Below are positions 1 to 8,813 of a DNA stretch of 64,000 nucleotides, piece by piece; the first letter of the stretch is position 1; every line of letters begins with the position of its first letter. The notes under the pieces are model-generated. The model was not told the DNA's origin and did no database searches. It worked only from the letters and a program-made list of their open reading frames with translations. The DNA is taken from assembly GCA_030433415.1 (NCBI GenBank), contig JAUIMF010000006.1, positions 21,604-85,603 of the forward strand, read 5' to 3'. Made by a program: the position numbers and the translations under genes. The DNA is from Gammaproteobacteria bacterium (lineage in GTDB: Bacteria; Pseudomonadota; Gammaproteobacteria; Pseudomonadales; Halieaceae).

Positions 1-1298
1 GCTACCAGGCGGTTGCTGCAGGCAATGGTGTCGAGGCCTTGAGCTGCATGGATGACGGTGCCGTGGACATGATCATCAGCGACGTGCAGATGGACGAGAT
101 GGACGGCCATCACCTGCTGCGCGAGGTGCGCTCGCGCAAACCCCAGATGCCCTTTGTCATGATCACGGCGCACGGCTCCGTGCGCGATGCGGTCGCCGCC
201 ATGCGCGATGGCGCTACGGACTACCTGCTCAAGCCTTTTGAAGCCCAGGTGCTGTTGGACATGGTGGCGCGTATGGAGCCCGGTGCGGCGATTCCCGCCG
301 GTACCATGATTGCGGCCGACGCTCGCACCCGCGAACTCTGCGCCCTTGCCGAGCGCGTTGCGGGGGCCGAGGCGACCACACTGATTTCCGGCGAATCGGG
401 CTGCGGTAAAGAGGTGCTGGCGCGTTTTATTCACGATCACTCCCCCCGCCGCGACAAGCCGTTTTTGGCGGTCAACTGCGCAGCGATTCCCGAGAATATG
501 TTGGAGTCGATGCTGTTCGGTTACGAAAAAGGCGCCTACACCGGCGCGTACCAGTCTCGTCCGGGCAAGTTCGAACAGGCCAACGGCGGCACGTTGTTGC
601 TGGACGAGATCTCCGAAATGGATCTCGCACTTCAGGCCAAGCTGCTGCGCGTGCTGCAGGAACGTGAAGTGGAGCGCCTCGGTGGATCCAAGCTCATTCC
701 CCTGGATGTGCGCGTGCTGGCGACGACCAATCGTCGCCTCGAGGACGAAGTGCGGGCCGGACGTTTTCGCGAGGATCTGTATTACCGCCTCAACGTATTC
801 CCTCTGCACTTGCCTCCGCTGCGTGAGCGGCCCGGCGATATTCTGCCGCTGGCGCGCCTGTTTCTGCAGCGCCACGCCGCAAAGCCCGGCATGTGCTTTG
901 GGTCCTGTGCCGAACAGGCGCTGCTGGCCCACCCCTGGCGCGGCAACGTGCGCGAACTTGAAAACAGCATCCAGCGCGCAGCGATTCTTGCCCACAGCGA
1001 CGAACTACGGGCCCGTGATCTCGTGCTGGAAAATGCCCTGCAGCCCGCGCCGGTATCGCAGGGCTCTCCCGAGTCGCCCAACACTGCAACAGCGCCTCCC
1101 CTGGAAGGCGATCTGCGCCAGCGGGAGCAGGAACTGATTGTGCAGGCCCTCGCGGCCAGTGGCGGCAGTCGCAAGGATACGGCGGAGCGGTTGGGGATCA
1201 GTCCCCGCACGCTGCGCTACAAGCTCGCCAGGCTGCGTGAGCAGGGCATAGAGCTACCGGGAATCAATGTGGGTGTATCGGAACCCGAAGGAGTTTGA
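1..1298 (+). CDS. flrC: Sigma-54-dependent flagellar response regulator FlrC/FleR (5' end cut by window)
   Basis: The reading frame is open from base 3, so the true start lies outside the window. What remains is the rest of a receiver domain (phospho-acceptor Asp in IISDVQM, conserved Lys in LLKPF), a full AAA+ sigma-54 activation domain (Walker A GESGCGKE; a GAYTGA loop in place of the usual GAFTGA; Walker B LLLDEIS) and a C-terminal Fis-type helix-turn-helix ([19 protein letters not shown]). In polar flagellates this regulator, phosphorylated by FlrB/FleS, turns on the middle flagellar genes through RpoN. It sits just upstream of fliE and probably drives the sigma-54 promoters found before fliK and fliL. 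FlrC is preferred over FlrA because of the complete receiver and the position before fliE. Confidence 0.93.
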   Translation, partial: YQAVAAGNGVEALSCMDDGAVDMIISDVQMDEMDGHHLLREVRSRKPQMPFVMITAHGSVRDAVAAMRDGATDYLLKPFEAQVLLDMVARMEPGAAIPAGTMIAADARTRELCALAERVAGAEATTLISGESGCGKEVLARFIHDHSPRRDKPFLAVNCAAIPENMLESMLFGYEKGAYTGAYQSRPGKFEQANGGTLLLDEISEMDLALQAKLLRVLQEREVERLGGSKLIPLDVRVLATTNRRLEDEVRAGRFREDLYYRLNVFPLHLPPLRERPGDILPLARLFLQRHAAKPGMCFGSCAEQALLAHPWRGNVRELENSIQRAAILAHSDELRARDLVLENALQPAPVSQGSPESPNTATAPPLEGDLRQREQELIVQALAASGGSRKDTAERLGISPRTLRYKLARLREQGIELPGINVGVSEPEGV

Positions 1299-1300
1299 CG

Positions 1301-1618
1301 ATGAGTGATGTTGCGATCAATCAGGTACTGGCCCAGATGCGCGTGATGGCGGCACAGGCGGGGGTCGAGAACGCCGCACCACCGGCTGCGCCGGGAAACA
1401 ATTTCGCGGCGCTGATGCAGGATTCCATAGCTGACGTGAATGCCTCGATGGTCGAGGCCAAGACGCTGGCAACGTCTTTCGAGATGGGCGACCCGCAGAC
1501 TTCCCTGACCGAAGTCATGGTGGCGTCGCAGCGTGCCAGTCTACAGTTCCAGGCAGTGACGGAAGTGCGTAACAAGGTGCTTACGGCCTATCAGGAAATC
1601 ATGAGCATGCAGGTCTGA
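1301..1618 (+). CDS. fliE: Flagellar hook-basal body protein FliE
   Basis: A 105-residue protein with the FliE signature at the C-terminus (TSLTEVMVASQRASLQFQAV). FliE is a small adaptor that joins the MS ring to the proximal rod and is needed to open rod export. The ATG at 1301 is chosen because GAAGGAG ends about 7 bases upstream; an in-frame TTG at 1295 would overlap the flrC stop and has worse spacing. The N-terminal third is Ala/Pro-rich and poorly conserved, as is usual. It heads the basal-body run fliE-F-G-H-I-J. Confidence 0.93.
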   Translation: MSDVAINQVLAQMRVMAAQAGVENAAPPAAPGNNFAALMQDSIADVNASMVEAKTLATSFEMGDPQTSLTEVMVASQRASLQFQAVTEVRNKVLTAYQEIMSMQV

Positions 1619-1626
1619 TGCGCCCG

Positions 1627-1662
1627 CACGAGCCTGAACAAGAGCACGAGCCTGAACAAGAG
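1627..1662 (+). repeat. Perfect tandem duplication of an 18-bp unit between fliE and fliF
   Basis: The unit CACGAGCCTGAACAAGAG occurs twice head to tail (1627-1644 and 1645-1662) with no mismatch. It lies in the short gap between the fliE stop and the fliF start and fills most of that gap. It looks like a recent slippage duplication. It could change the spacing between the genes or the leader structure, but no function is evident. Confidence 0.85.
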
Positions 1663-1673
1663 AGAGCAGAGTA

Positions 1674-3356
1674 ATGGCAGAGGCAGCAGACAACACCTTC
1701 GTCGACCGGTTCACCGGCTACTCCCGACAGCCGATGACGCGCCAGCTGGCGTTGCTGGTCGGTCTGGCGGCGAGCATCGCCATGGCGATCGGCCTGGTGC
1801 AGTGGGTGATGAAACCCACGTACAAGCCGCTCTACGGTTCCATGGCACCGGAGGACACCAACCAGGTCATCAGTTCCCTCGAGGCCAACGGCATCGACTA
1901 TTCCCTGGATCAGCGCACGGGCATGGTGGCCGTCCCGGCGGGGCAGGTTCACAGGGCGCGACTCATGTTGGCCAGCGACGGTTACCCCCGCGGCGACGGT
2001 GTGGGTTTCGAGAGCCTGTATCGGGAGCAGGAAATCGGCCTGTCGAGCTTTATGGAGCAGGCGCGCTACCACCGGTCCCTGGAGGCTGAACTTTCGAGAA
2101 CCATCGGTGCCATGGACAGCGTCCGCGGCGCGCGTGTGCATCTTGCCATGGCCAAGCAGTCGGCGTTCCTACGGCAGCGCGAGCAGCCAGCGGCATCCGT
2201 CATGCTAAATCTCTATGCCGGTCGCAGCCTGAATGACCGGCAGCTCGCCGGTATTGTGCATCTGGTGGCCTCCAGCGTCCCCAATCTGGAGGCCGAGCAG
2301 GTGTCCGTGGTGGATCAGCAGGGCAAGCTGTTGTCGAACCAGGGTTCGGACCCGGAATTCGGCTACACCCAGGAGCAGTTTCGCTACCGCCGCCAGATGG
2401 AGGCGGATTACAGTCAGCGCATCATGGATATTCTGGAGCCGATTCTGGGCCCGGGCTCGGTACGCGCCCAGGTGGCCGTGGATCTGGACTTCACGCGCAT
2501 CGAGCGCACCAGCGAAACCTACGCACCGGACACGCGGGTGCGCAGTGAGCAGACCTCTGAAGAGACCTCGTCTGGCAGCAGCTCCGGTGGGGTGCCCGGC
2601 ACGCTGTCCAACGAACCGCCTATCGCTACCGACGTGGTGGCTGAGCAGCCCGGTGTTGCAGGGGCGGACCCCGCCGCCGCGACCGCTCAGGCAGCGGCGA
2701 GCGTGGGGCCCTCCCGTACCAGTCGTCGCTCCACCGTAAATTACGAGATGGACAAAACCATCAGTCACATTCTGGAGACGCCGGGAACGCTACAGAAGCT
2801 GTCCATCGCCGTGGTCCTGGATCATGTGGACAGCACCGCTGAAGATGGCACCGTCAGCCGCGCGGCATTGCCGCAGGAGCGCATCGATGAAGTCACGGCC
2901 CTGGTGCGGGAGGCTGTGGGGTTCAATGCCACCCGTGGCGATACCGTGAGCGTGATCAGCGCCTCTTTCGTCGCTCCGCCGCCCGTGGAAGCACTCGAAG
3001 TGGAATCCTCGCTGTTTGACCAGGATTGGGTCTGGCAGGTGGGCAAGGGTGTGCTCGCGTTGATTGTGCTGCTGACCTTGATCTTCGCGGTGTTGCGCCC
3101 AGTGATGAAGTTTTCTGCCGTGCCCATTGCGCCGGCGCCGCAGCAGCTACCTGCGGGCCAGGTGGCGGGAGCCATGGGTGATGGAACCATGGGTGACGAC
3201 CAGGTCACGCTCGGGGGTCAACAGCTTGGCCTGCCCGGCGGTGGTGGCGGTATGCCCGGATACCAGCAACAATTGCAGATGGCGCGCAATGTGGCCTCGG
3301 GAGAGCCGGAGCGCGCCGCCTATGTGGTTCGCAATTGGGTAGCAGATGATGGCTGA
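1674..3356 (+). CDS. fliF: Flagellar MS-ring protein FliF
   Basis: A 560-residue inner-membrane protein that multimerises into the MS ring, the base for rod and rotor. An N-terminal membrane helix spans about residues 24-44, followed by ring-building motifs (YKPLYGSM; LAMAKQSAFLRQREQPAASV). A long Ser/Gly/Ala-rich linker sits around residues 290-345 and a second membrane helix near 455-473. The cytoplasmic tail that binds FliG is shifted to the extreme C-terminus (AAYVVRNWV). The gene overlaps fliG by 11 bp, suggesting coupled translation. Length is normal for the family. Confidence 0.96.
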   Translation: MAEAADNTFVDRFTGYSRQPMTRQLALLVGLAASIAMAIGLVQWVMKPTYKPLYGSMAPEDTNQVISSLEANGIDYSLDQRTGMVAVPAGQVHRARLMLASDGYPRGDGVGFESLYREQEIGLSSFMEQARYHRSLEAELSRTIGAMDSVRGARVHLAMAKQSAFLRQREQPAASVMLNLYAGRSLNDRQLAGIVHLVASSVPNLEAEQVSVVDQQGKLLSNQGSDPEFGYTQEQFRYRRQMEADYSQRIMDILEPILGPGSVRAQVAVDLDFTRIERTSETYAPDTRVRSEQTSEETSSGSSSGGVPGTLSNEPPIATDVVAEQPGVAGADPAAATAQAAASVGPSRTSRRSTVNYEMDKTISHILETPGTLQKLSIAVVLDHVDSTAEDGTVSRAALPQERIDEVTALVREAVGFNATRGDTVSVISASFVAPPPVEALEVESSLFDQDWVWQVGKGVLALIVLLTLIFAVLRPVMKFSAVPIAPAPQQLPAGQVAGAMGDGTMGDDQVTLGGQQLGLPGGGGGMPGYQQQLQMARNVASGEPERAAYVVRNWVADDG

Positions 3357-4356
3357 TGTGGCAGACCTGAGCGGCGCGCAGCGCGCCGCCATATTCCTGT
3401 TGGGCGTGGGGGAAGAATCCGCCGCGTCCATCATGCGGCATATGGAGCCGCGGGAAGTCCAGCGGGTGGGGGAGGCGATGGCCTCCCTTGCTGGCGTGTC
3501 TGACGAGCAGCTCACCGCGGTGTTGTCGGAGTTCCATGACAAGGCGGGGGCGGTGAACCCCCTGGGTATTGGCGCCTCGGATTTTGCCCAGCGCGTGATG
3601 GTGCAGGCTCTGGGCGAAGAGAAAGCCCGCAGCGTTTTGTCCAAGGTGCTGCCGGGCAAGGCCAAGACCCGGGGAATCGAAGCACTCAAGTGGATGGACG
3701 CCGGTGGCGTTGTCGACATCATTGGCGATGAACACCCGCAGATCATCGCGATCGTGCTCGCGTCCCTCGACGATGATCACGCCGCAGCGGTATTAGCGCA
3801 ATTGCCAGAAGTCCAGCGCGTGGATGTGGTCAAGCGCGTCGCGCGTCTCGAGACCATCGACCCCTCGGCGATGGAAGAACTCGACAAGGTGCTCGAGAAG
3901 CAATTGGGCAAGTCCTCCAAGTCACCACCGCGAGCGGTCAATGGTATGGCCTCGGCGGCGGCGATCATGAACAACGTCGATTCGGATATCGAGGCGGCGG
4001 TGATGGACGCCATGCGTGAGAACGATGCGGATCTCACCGAGAAAATCGCCGAGCTGATGTTTGTCTTTGACGACCTGCTGGGACTGGACGATCGCGGTAT
4101 GCAGCGCCTGATTCGAGAAATTTCCGTGGATGTGCTGGTGATCGCCCTGAAGGGCGTCGACACGGAGTTGCAGGAGAAGTTCTTCGGCAACATGTCATCC
4201 CGCGCCGCCGATATGCTGCGGGAAGACCTCGAGGCGAAGGGCCCGGTGAAGCTCGCCGAGGTCGAAACCGCGCAAAAGGATATTCTCAGCACTGCCAAGC
4301 AGCTCGCGGATGACGGCGAGCTGATGATCGGCAAGGGTGGGGACGACTTTGTCTGA
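3346..4356 (+). CDS. fliG: Flagellar rotor switch protein FliG
   Basis: A 336-residue rotor protein that touches the stator and sets torque direction. The start is ATG 3346 (or the adjacent ATG 3349). The N-terminal FliF-binding domain (GAQRAAIFLLGVGEESAA), the middle domain (DEHPQIIAIVLASL, carrying the EHPQ motif) and the C-terminal torque helix with alternating charges (VFDDLLGLDDRGMQRLIREI) are all present. The tail ends in GGDDFV, as in polar-flagellum FliG proteins. It overlaps both fliF and fliH. Confidence 0.96.
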   Translation: MMADVADLSGAQRAAIFLLGVGEESAASIMRHMEPREVQRVGEAMASLAGVSDEQLTAVLSEFHDKAGAVNPLGIGASDFAQRVMVQALGEEKARSVLSKVLPGKAKTRGIEALKWMDAGGVVDIIGDEHPQIIAIVLASLDDDHAAAVLAQLPEVQRVDVVKRVARLETIDPSAMEELDKVLEKQLGKSSKSPPRAVNGMASAAAIMNNVDSDIEAAVMDAMRENDADLTEKIAELMFVFDDLLGLDDRGMQRLIREISVDVLVIALKGVDTELQEKFFGNMSSRAADMLREDLEAKGPVKLAEVETAQKDILSTAKQLADDGELMIGKGGDDFV

Positions 4357-4993
4357 AGCCGTCAAATCCGGATGGGCACCGCCGACCCTGGCGCAGTCCC
4401 GTGCACCGGTATCACCGGCAGCACCGGCGGCGGAAGCCGAGGATGGCCGGCGCAGTGGTTATGACGCTGGCTATGCCGAAGGGCTTGCTGCGGGAAGAGC
4501 GCAGGGTGAGAGCATTGCCTGCGAGATGTCGGCGCTGCTGCAGGCCATGGCGGTGCCCTTTCGTGAAAGCGAAGCCACCATGCTGCGGGAGTTGCTTGAT
4601 CTCGTTGAAAAAGCCGTCGCGGCGGTGCTCGACCGGGAGCTACAAAGCGGTGATTACGACCTCGAAAAGCTGCTTCGGGAATCCCTTGAGGTGCTGGGCA
4701 GTGTGAACCGTAGCGTTGAACTGACCCTCAATCCTGTCGATGCCGCGCTCACCCGGGATCTGGGTATCACGGCAGACGTAAGCATTGTCGAAGATGCTCG
4801 CATGCAGCGCGGTGGTCTCAGGTTGCGCGCCGGACATCGCCTGGTGGATGCCAGCGTTGCCGCTCGCCTGCACGCGGTGCTGGCCGGGCTGCGCGACGCT
4901 GCCGGTGTGCCCGAAGCGCCGGAATCCGGCGCCACCCGTGACCGCGCCGTGACGGACCATGGCAGCAACGACCGCGGCGGCAATCCCGAATGA
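4337..4993 (+). CDS. fliH: Flagellar export regulator FliH
   Basis: A 218-residue cytoplasmic protein of the export ATPase complex; its dimer binds FliI and docks it to the C ring. The Gly-spaced motif (GYDAGYAEGLAAGRAQG) is the classic FliH GxxxG-like repeat, and the C-terminal half resembles the V-ATPase E/FliH stalk. The start is uncertain: GTG 4337 overlaps fliG, whereas TTG 4349 has a better-placed purine-rich stretch upstream. The C-terminus is low-complexity (Thr/Asp/Gly/Arg-rich). It overlaps fliI by 4 bp. Confidence 0.9.
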   Translation: MGTTLSEAVKSGWAPPTLAQSRAPVSPAAPAAEAEDGRRSGYDAGYAEGLAAGRAQGESIACEMSALLQAMAVPFRESEATMLRELLDLVEKAVAAVLDRELQSGDYDLEKLLRESLEVLGSVNRSVELTLNPVDAALTRDLGITADVSIVEDARMQRGGLRLRAGHRLVDASVAARLHAVLAGLRDAAGVPEAPESGATRDRAVTDHGSNDRGGNPE

Positions 4994-6372
4994 TGTATAC
5001 CGCTGCAGAATTGGTGGGACAGCGGGACGAACACCTGCGATCGCGCTTGGCAGCGTTGACGCAGAACGTTGAGCGACCCGAGCCCCAGCGCGAAGGCAGC
5101 CTGGTACGCATGGTCGGTATGAAGCTTGAAGCCGAGGGCTGTGACGGCGCCATCGGTGACCGCTGCCGCGTGACCTGCCCCGGAGCAACCGTCGATGCAG
5201 AGATCGTCGGTTTCGCTGAAGGGCGCCTGGTTTTGATGCCCGAGGGTGACATCGCCGGTCTGCAGCTTGGTGCCCGCGTCCATCCCCTTGGCGAGGGCTC
5301 TTCCGTTGGGGTGGACGAACAATTGTTCGGCCGCGTACTGGATGGCGCCGGACGGTTTCTGGACGGTGGACCCCCGCCGCAGTGCAATCACAGTGTGTCG
5401 CTGCGCGGCAAGGCGCTGAATCCGCTCGAACGCCGACCGATCCGGGAACCGCTGGACGTGGGTGTGCGCGCGATCAATGGCCTGCTTACCGTTGGCAAGG
5501 GGCAGCGTATGGGTCTGTTCGCAGGCAGTGGTGTGGGCAAGAGTACGTTGCTGGGCATGCTCACACGTCATAGCTCTGCCGATGTGATCGTAGTGGCGCT
5601 GGTGGGCGAGCGCGGCCGCGAGGTGCGGGAGTTCATTGAGGATATTCTTGGTCCCGAGGGTCTCTCGCGGGCCATTGTTGTTGCGACGCCCGCGGACTAC
5701 CCGCCGCTGATGCGTATTCACGGTGCGTGGCGCGCCACGGCAATCGCGGAACATTTTCGCGACCAGGGGCGTGACGTGCTGCTACTCATGGATTCCCTGA
5801 CGCGATTTGCCCAGGCGCAGCGCGAGATTGGCTTGGCCGTGGGTGAGCCGCCCGTGTCCAAGGGCTATCCACCCTCGGTATTTTCGCTGCTGCCCAATCT
5901 CGTGGAGCGTGCGGGCAATGGCCGCGAGGGCTCCATCACTGCGATTTACACCGTGTTGGTGGAGGGGGACGATCACTCCGATCCCATCGCCGATGCGGCG
6001 CGCGCGATCCTCGATGGGCACATTGTGCTCTCGCGTCAGGTTGCCGATTCAGGGCTGTTCCCGGCGATTGATATCGAGGCTTCGGTCAGCCGTTCCATGA
6101 TCGCGATTGCCGACGATATGCAGATCGCCGTAGCGCGCGCCCTTAAAGAGCTATACTCCGTCTATCGGCAGAACCGGGATCTGATAGCCATTGGCGCCTA
6201 CGAGCGGGGTACGGACCCCAAAATCGATCAGGCGCTACTGGCTCACGAGCCCCTGCGGGAGTTTGTGCGCCAGCCTCAGAGCCTCAAGGTGTCGATGGAT
6301 GACAGCTTTCGGGACCTGGCCCAGACCGCCCGAATGGCGGCGGTGGAACTCACCGGCTCACAAACCGGGTAG
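4990..6372 (+). CDS. fliI: Flagellum-specific export ATPase FliI
   Basis: A 460-residue F1-beta-like ATPase that helps unfold and feed substrates into the type III export gate. Walker A is GSGVGKST, the Walker B region is DVLLLMDSLTRFAQAQREI, and the catalytic Glu lies in VALVGERGREV. The segment GEPPVSKGYPPSVFSLLPNL is typical of FliI/YscN proteins. The start is ATG 4990 or 4993, both overlapping the fliH stop. Length matches the family. Confidence 0.97.
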   Translation: MMYTAAELVGQRDEHLRSRLAALTQNVERPEPQREGSLVRMVGMKLEAEGCDGAIGDRCRVTCPGATVDAEIVGFAEGRLVLMPEGDIAGLQLGARVHPLGEGSSVGVDEQLFGRVLDGAGRFLDGGPPPQCNHSVSLRGKALNPLERRPIREPLDVGVRAINGLLTVGKGQRMGLFAGSGVGKSTLLGMLTRHSSADVIVVALVGERGREVREFIEDILGPEGLSRAIVVATPADYPPLMRIHGAWRATAIAEHFRDQGRDVLLLMDSLTRFAQAQREIGLAVGEPPVSKGYPPSVFSLLPNLVERAGNGREGSITAIYTVLVEGDDHSDPIADAARAILDGHIVLSRQVADSGLFPAIDIEASVSRSMIAIADDMQIAVARALKELYSVYRQNRDLIAIGAYERGTDPKIDQALLAHEPLREFVRQPQSLKVSMDDSFRDLAQTARMAAVELTGSQTG

Positions 6373-6377
6373 CGTGA

Positions 6378-6812
6378 ATGGAACTGGACAAACTGGACAA
6401 AGTCGCATTGCTGGCCCGCTCGCGAGAAAACGAGGCGGCGAATGCGTTGCAGCGCAACAAACAGGCGCTGGTGGACTCGAGTCAACGTCTGGAGCAGTTG
6501 AAGGGGTTTAAGCAGGAATACGAGCATCGCTTGCAGGCCATGGCTGGCAGCGGCATGGATGCGCGGCAATTGGCCGATTATCGTCGTTTTCTGGCCAGTC
6601 TCAACGACGCGATTGACGTGCAGGGGCAGGAAGTCGGTCGTGGGCAGGAACGTGTACAGGCCAGTCACGAGGAGTTCGTCGACAAAAGCCTGCGTCGCGG
6701 CAATGTCGATGAACTGATTGGCCGCAGTCGCGCGGCTCAGGCGGTGGAAGAGGCCCGGCGGGAGCAGAAGGCGACGGACGAAGGGACCCTCGCGCGCTTT
6801 CGCCACGACTGA
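6378..6812 (+). CDS. fliJ: Flagellar export chaperone FliJ
   Basis: A 144-residue, almost wholly alpha-helical coiled-coil protein rich in Glu, Gln, Arg and Ala. It is expected to insert into the FliI hexamer like the gamma stalk of F1 and to link it to FlhA. It is assigned by size, predicted coiled coil and position directly after fliI. It ends this transcription segment: a sigma-54 promoter for fliK begins 4 bases after its stop. Confidence 0.88.
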   Translation: MELDKLDKVALLARSRENEAANALQRNKQALVDSSQRLEQLKGFKQEYEHRLQAMAGSGMDARQLADYRRFLASLNDAIDVQGQEVGRGQERVQASHEEFVDKSLRRGNVDELIGRSRAAQAVEEARREQKATDEGTLARFRHD

Positions 6813-6815
6813 AGC

Positions 6816-6831
6816 TGGCACATCCTTTGCA
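6816..6831 (+). promoter_or_regulatory. Sigma-54 (RpoN) promoter for fliK
   Basis: TGGCACATCCTTTGCA matches the -24/-12 consensus (TGGCAC...TTGCA), with exactly 12 bp from the GG to the GC dinucleotide. Transcription would begin near 6842, about 40 bases before the fliK ATG. It fits a middle-class flagellar promoter activated by FlrC. Confidence 0.82.
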
Positions 6832-6882
6832 ATTTCCCGTCATCAACGAAGTCGGTAATTGCATCAGGCAAGTGGGATCACC

Positions 6883-8565
6883 ATGGCTGAAGGCGTAGAT
6901 TCGCAAATCCTGGCGTTGGTTGGCGCCGATAAAATGCCGTCAAATAGCGGCAAAGTCGGCCAATTTTCGACGAAAAACTCCGATCCTGACGCGTTCTCGC
7001 GTGTTTTGGACAAGCAACGGGCAGATGCCAGAGCGCCCACGAAGGACGCTCCGGCCGCGGCGCCGCCGGCAAAAAGCGCCGATGACAGCGGCAACGCCTT
7101 GCCGCAAGACGAAGCCAGCGCAACGGGTGGTGCCACCAATCCCGCCACCAACACCGCAACCAACACCGCAACCAGCACTGCACAAACTGCGGAAACCGCT
7201 GAGGCCGCCGGGCAGCATGCGTCCGCTGGCGCTGCGCAGGCAGGCGAGTCAGATCAAGGCACGGCCGAGCGCCAGGCGCGACTGGCGTTGAATACCGCGG
7301 TCACCGCAGAATTTGCATCACGGCCGGTTGCTGAGGGGGACGCCGAAGGTGACAACCTGACGCTGCGCCCCACGCAGGTCAACGCCGCGGTGACGCTCGA
7401 CACGGACCCCAGACGGGGGCCTCCGACGCGCGTGGTCGACACACCGACCACGGTCCTCGATCCCGCTCGCGCGCTCTCCAGTGACGCCCGGCCCCAGGAT
7501 GCAGAGGGCGCGGTGTTGGCAAAAAATGAATTAACGGATGGCGTGCGAGGAGCGACGCAGGCAACCAACCCCAACGGGGATGCCGATCTGCGCAGACTGG
7601 CCGCGACGCGGACTACTGATGCCACGACGGTCACCGACGATGCAGAGAGTCGTCTGAAGTCCGCAGAAACGGCCCGCGAGGCCCGCGGTGTCGCCGGTAC
7701 CACTCCCGCCACTCCTGATCAGGCGACCGCTGCCCGTCTGGCCACCGGACGCAATGCCACCGCGCTGCCGACCAGCACCGACGTTCAGGCGGTGGAGCCG
7801 GAACTACTACAGCCTCAATCCGCGTCGACGACGCGAAGCGGCGCCGACGTTGCTGAGTCGGCCGCTCAGGTAACGCGCAATGACAATGCATCTGCAAGGG
7901 ATCGCACGGCTACCGCACTCAATACAGACGTTTCTGTTGAACGCTCTATTCAGGATCGCTCTATCGCTGCAGATACGCGATCCCCGTCGCTAACGGACTC
8001 GGCCGTGAACCTTCGCGCAGGTGAGGGTGCGAGTGCACCCACGTCATCATCGGTTGCGACGGCAGCGCCCGCTGCAGCACCCGTAACCAGTGCGACAACC
8101 AGCGTCGTCACAGGTATGGAGCGTGGCGCCGAAATGGTAATGGAGCGTGCGCCGAGTGACGCAGAGTTTGCTGGTGAGTTCGCGTCCAAGGTCAAAGTGC
8201 TGGTGCGCGACGGTGTGCGCGAGGCCCGTATACAACTACATCCCGCTGAACTCGGTCGCCTGCAGGTGACCGTCAGCACCGATGGGGACCAGGCCCGCGT
8301 GAGTTTTGTCGCCGAAACCGCCGCCGCCCGCGATACGATTGAACAGTCTCTGCCGCGCTTGCGCGAAATGCTGGAGCAGAACGGTCTGCAGTTGGCCCAG
8401 TCTGATGTGGATCACGGCGGCGCCGCGCAGGAGCGCGCTCCGGAACGCGGTGAGTCTCTGGTCGGCGCCGAGGGTGACGAGTCCGGGAACGATACCGATG
8501 GACTGGCCCGCAACGACGGTGTGACTTCCCCCGGCGGCACGTCCCGCATTGATACCTACATTTGA
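6883..8565 (+). CDS. fliK: Flagellar hook-length control protein FliK
   Basis: A 560-residue secreted ruler that stops hook growth and switches FlhB to filament substrates. The N-terminal two thirds are Ala/Thr/Asp-rich and disordered, with a short TNTATNTATSTAQTAETAEA repeat. The C-terminal Flg_hook domain is clear (EARIQLHPAELGRLQVTVS; SLPRLREMLEQNGLQL). ATG 6883 is chosen because GTGGGA lies 5 bases upstream; an in-frame TTG at 6859 is less likely. It is a single-gene unit behind its own sigma-54 promoter, followed by a gap of about 320 bp. Confidence 0.92.
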   Translation: MAEGVDSQILALVGADKMPSNSGKVGQFSTKNSDPDAFSRVLDKQRADARAPTKDAPAAAPPAKSADDSGNALPQDEASATGGATNPATNTATNTATSTAQTAETAEAAGQHASAGAAQAGESDQGTAERQARLALNTAVTAEFASRPVAEGDAEGDNLTLRPTQVNAAVTLDTDPRRGPPTRVVDTPTTVLDPARALSSDARPQDAEGAVLAKNELTDGVRGATQATNPNGDADLRRLAATRTTDATTVTDDAESRLKSAETAREARGVAGTTPATPDQATAARLATGRNATALPTSTDVQAVEPELLQPQSASTTRSGADVAESAAQVTRNDNASARDRTATALNTDVSVERSIQDRSIAADTRSPSLTDSAVNLRAGEGASAPTSSSVATAAPAAAPVTSATTSVVTGMERGAEMVMERAPSDAEFAGEFASKVKVLVRDGVREARIQLHPAELGRLQVTVSTDGDQARVSFVAETAAARDTIEQSLPRLREMLEQNGLQLAQSDVDHGGAAQERAPERGESLVGAEGDESGNDTDGLARNDGVTSPGGTSRIDTYI

Positions 8566-8576
8566 TCTTGCGCCGC

Positions 8577-8596
8577 GCCCCGTGACACCACGGGGC
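8577..8596 (+). terminator. Stem-loop after fliK (possible terminator)
   Basis: GCCCCGTG and CACGGGGC form a perfect 8-bp stem around a 4-base loop, 11 bases after the fliK stop. No T-run follows, so it is not a standard intrinsic terminator. It may protect the mRNA end or act with Rho. It opens the gap 8566-8886, which also holds an IHF-type site and the fliL promoter. Confidence 0.5.
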
Positions 8597-8687
8597 TAAA
8601 GGCTGAGAACTTCCTCCCACGTCTGCCCTTAACGGGGTGGGCTATTCGTTCTACCATCGTGCCTGCGCTCGCCGTCGGAGTGGACAC

Positions 8688-8759
8688 TTGCTGGAGTGGA
8701 TCCTGCTGGTCGTCGGACTCTTGACGTTGCGGGTGCTGTGGTGGGCGTCAATGCACTGA
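8688..8759 (+). CDS. Possible 23-residue membrane peptide (very tentative)
   Basis: A short frame starting at TTG 8688 would encode 23 residues, mostly Leu/Val/Trp (EWILLVVGLLTLRVLWW), enough for one membrane helix. GGAG sits 7 bases upstream of the TTG. It lies in the gap between fliK and fliL, upstream of the fliL promoter. Nothing else supports it and chance is a real possibility. Confidence 0.15.
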   Translation: MLEWILLVVGLLTLRVLWWASMH

Positions 8760-8781
8760 CGTTGTTAGCTGTATTTTGCCC

Positions 8782-8794
8782 TAATTGATTGATA
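8782..8794 (-). promoter_or_regulatory. IHF-type binding site upstream of the fliL promoter
   Basis: Read on the minus strand, TATCAATCAATTA fits the IHF consensus WATCAANNNNTTR at every fixed position. It lies in an A/T-rich patch 20 bp upstream of the fliL sigma-54 promoter. This is where IHF commonly bends DNA so that an enhancer-bound activator can reach sigma-54 polymerase. Confidence 0.6.
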
Positions 8795-8813
8795 CCTAAG
8801 TAATTAATGTTGC

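Noticed and set aside
1190..1212. GG/GC pair with 12-bp spacing near the end of flrC as a possible fliE promoter
   Set aside because: The -12 element is CCGC rather than TTGC and the -24 element is only a G-run; the sequence encodes the conserved helix-turn-helix.
6925..6932. GCCGATAA, identical to the FliA (sigma-28) -10 consensus
   Set aside because: It lies inside the fliK coding region and has no TAAA-type -35 at the proper distance.
8577..8596. Strong intrinsic terminator after fliK
   Set aside because: The stem is perfect but there is no T-run; it is kept only as a possible terminator or mRNA-end hairpin.
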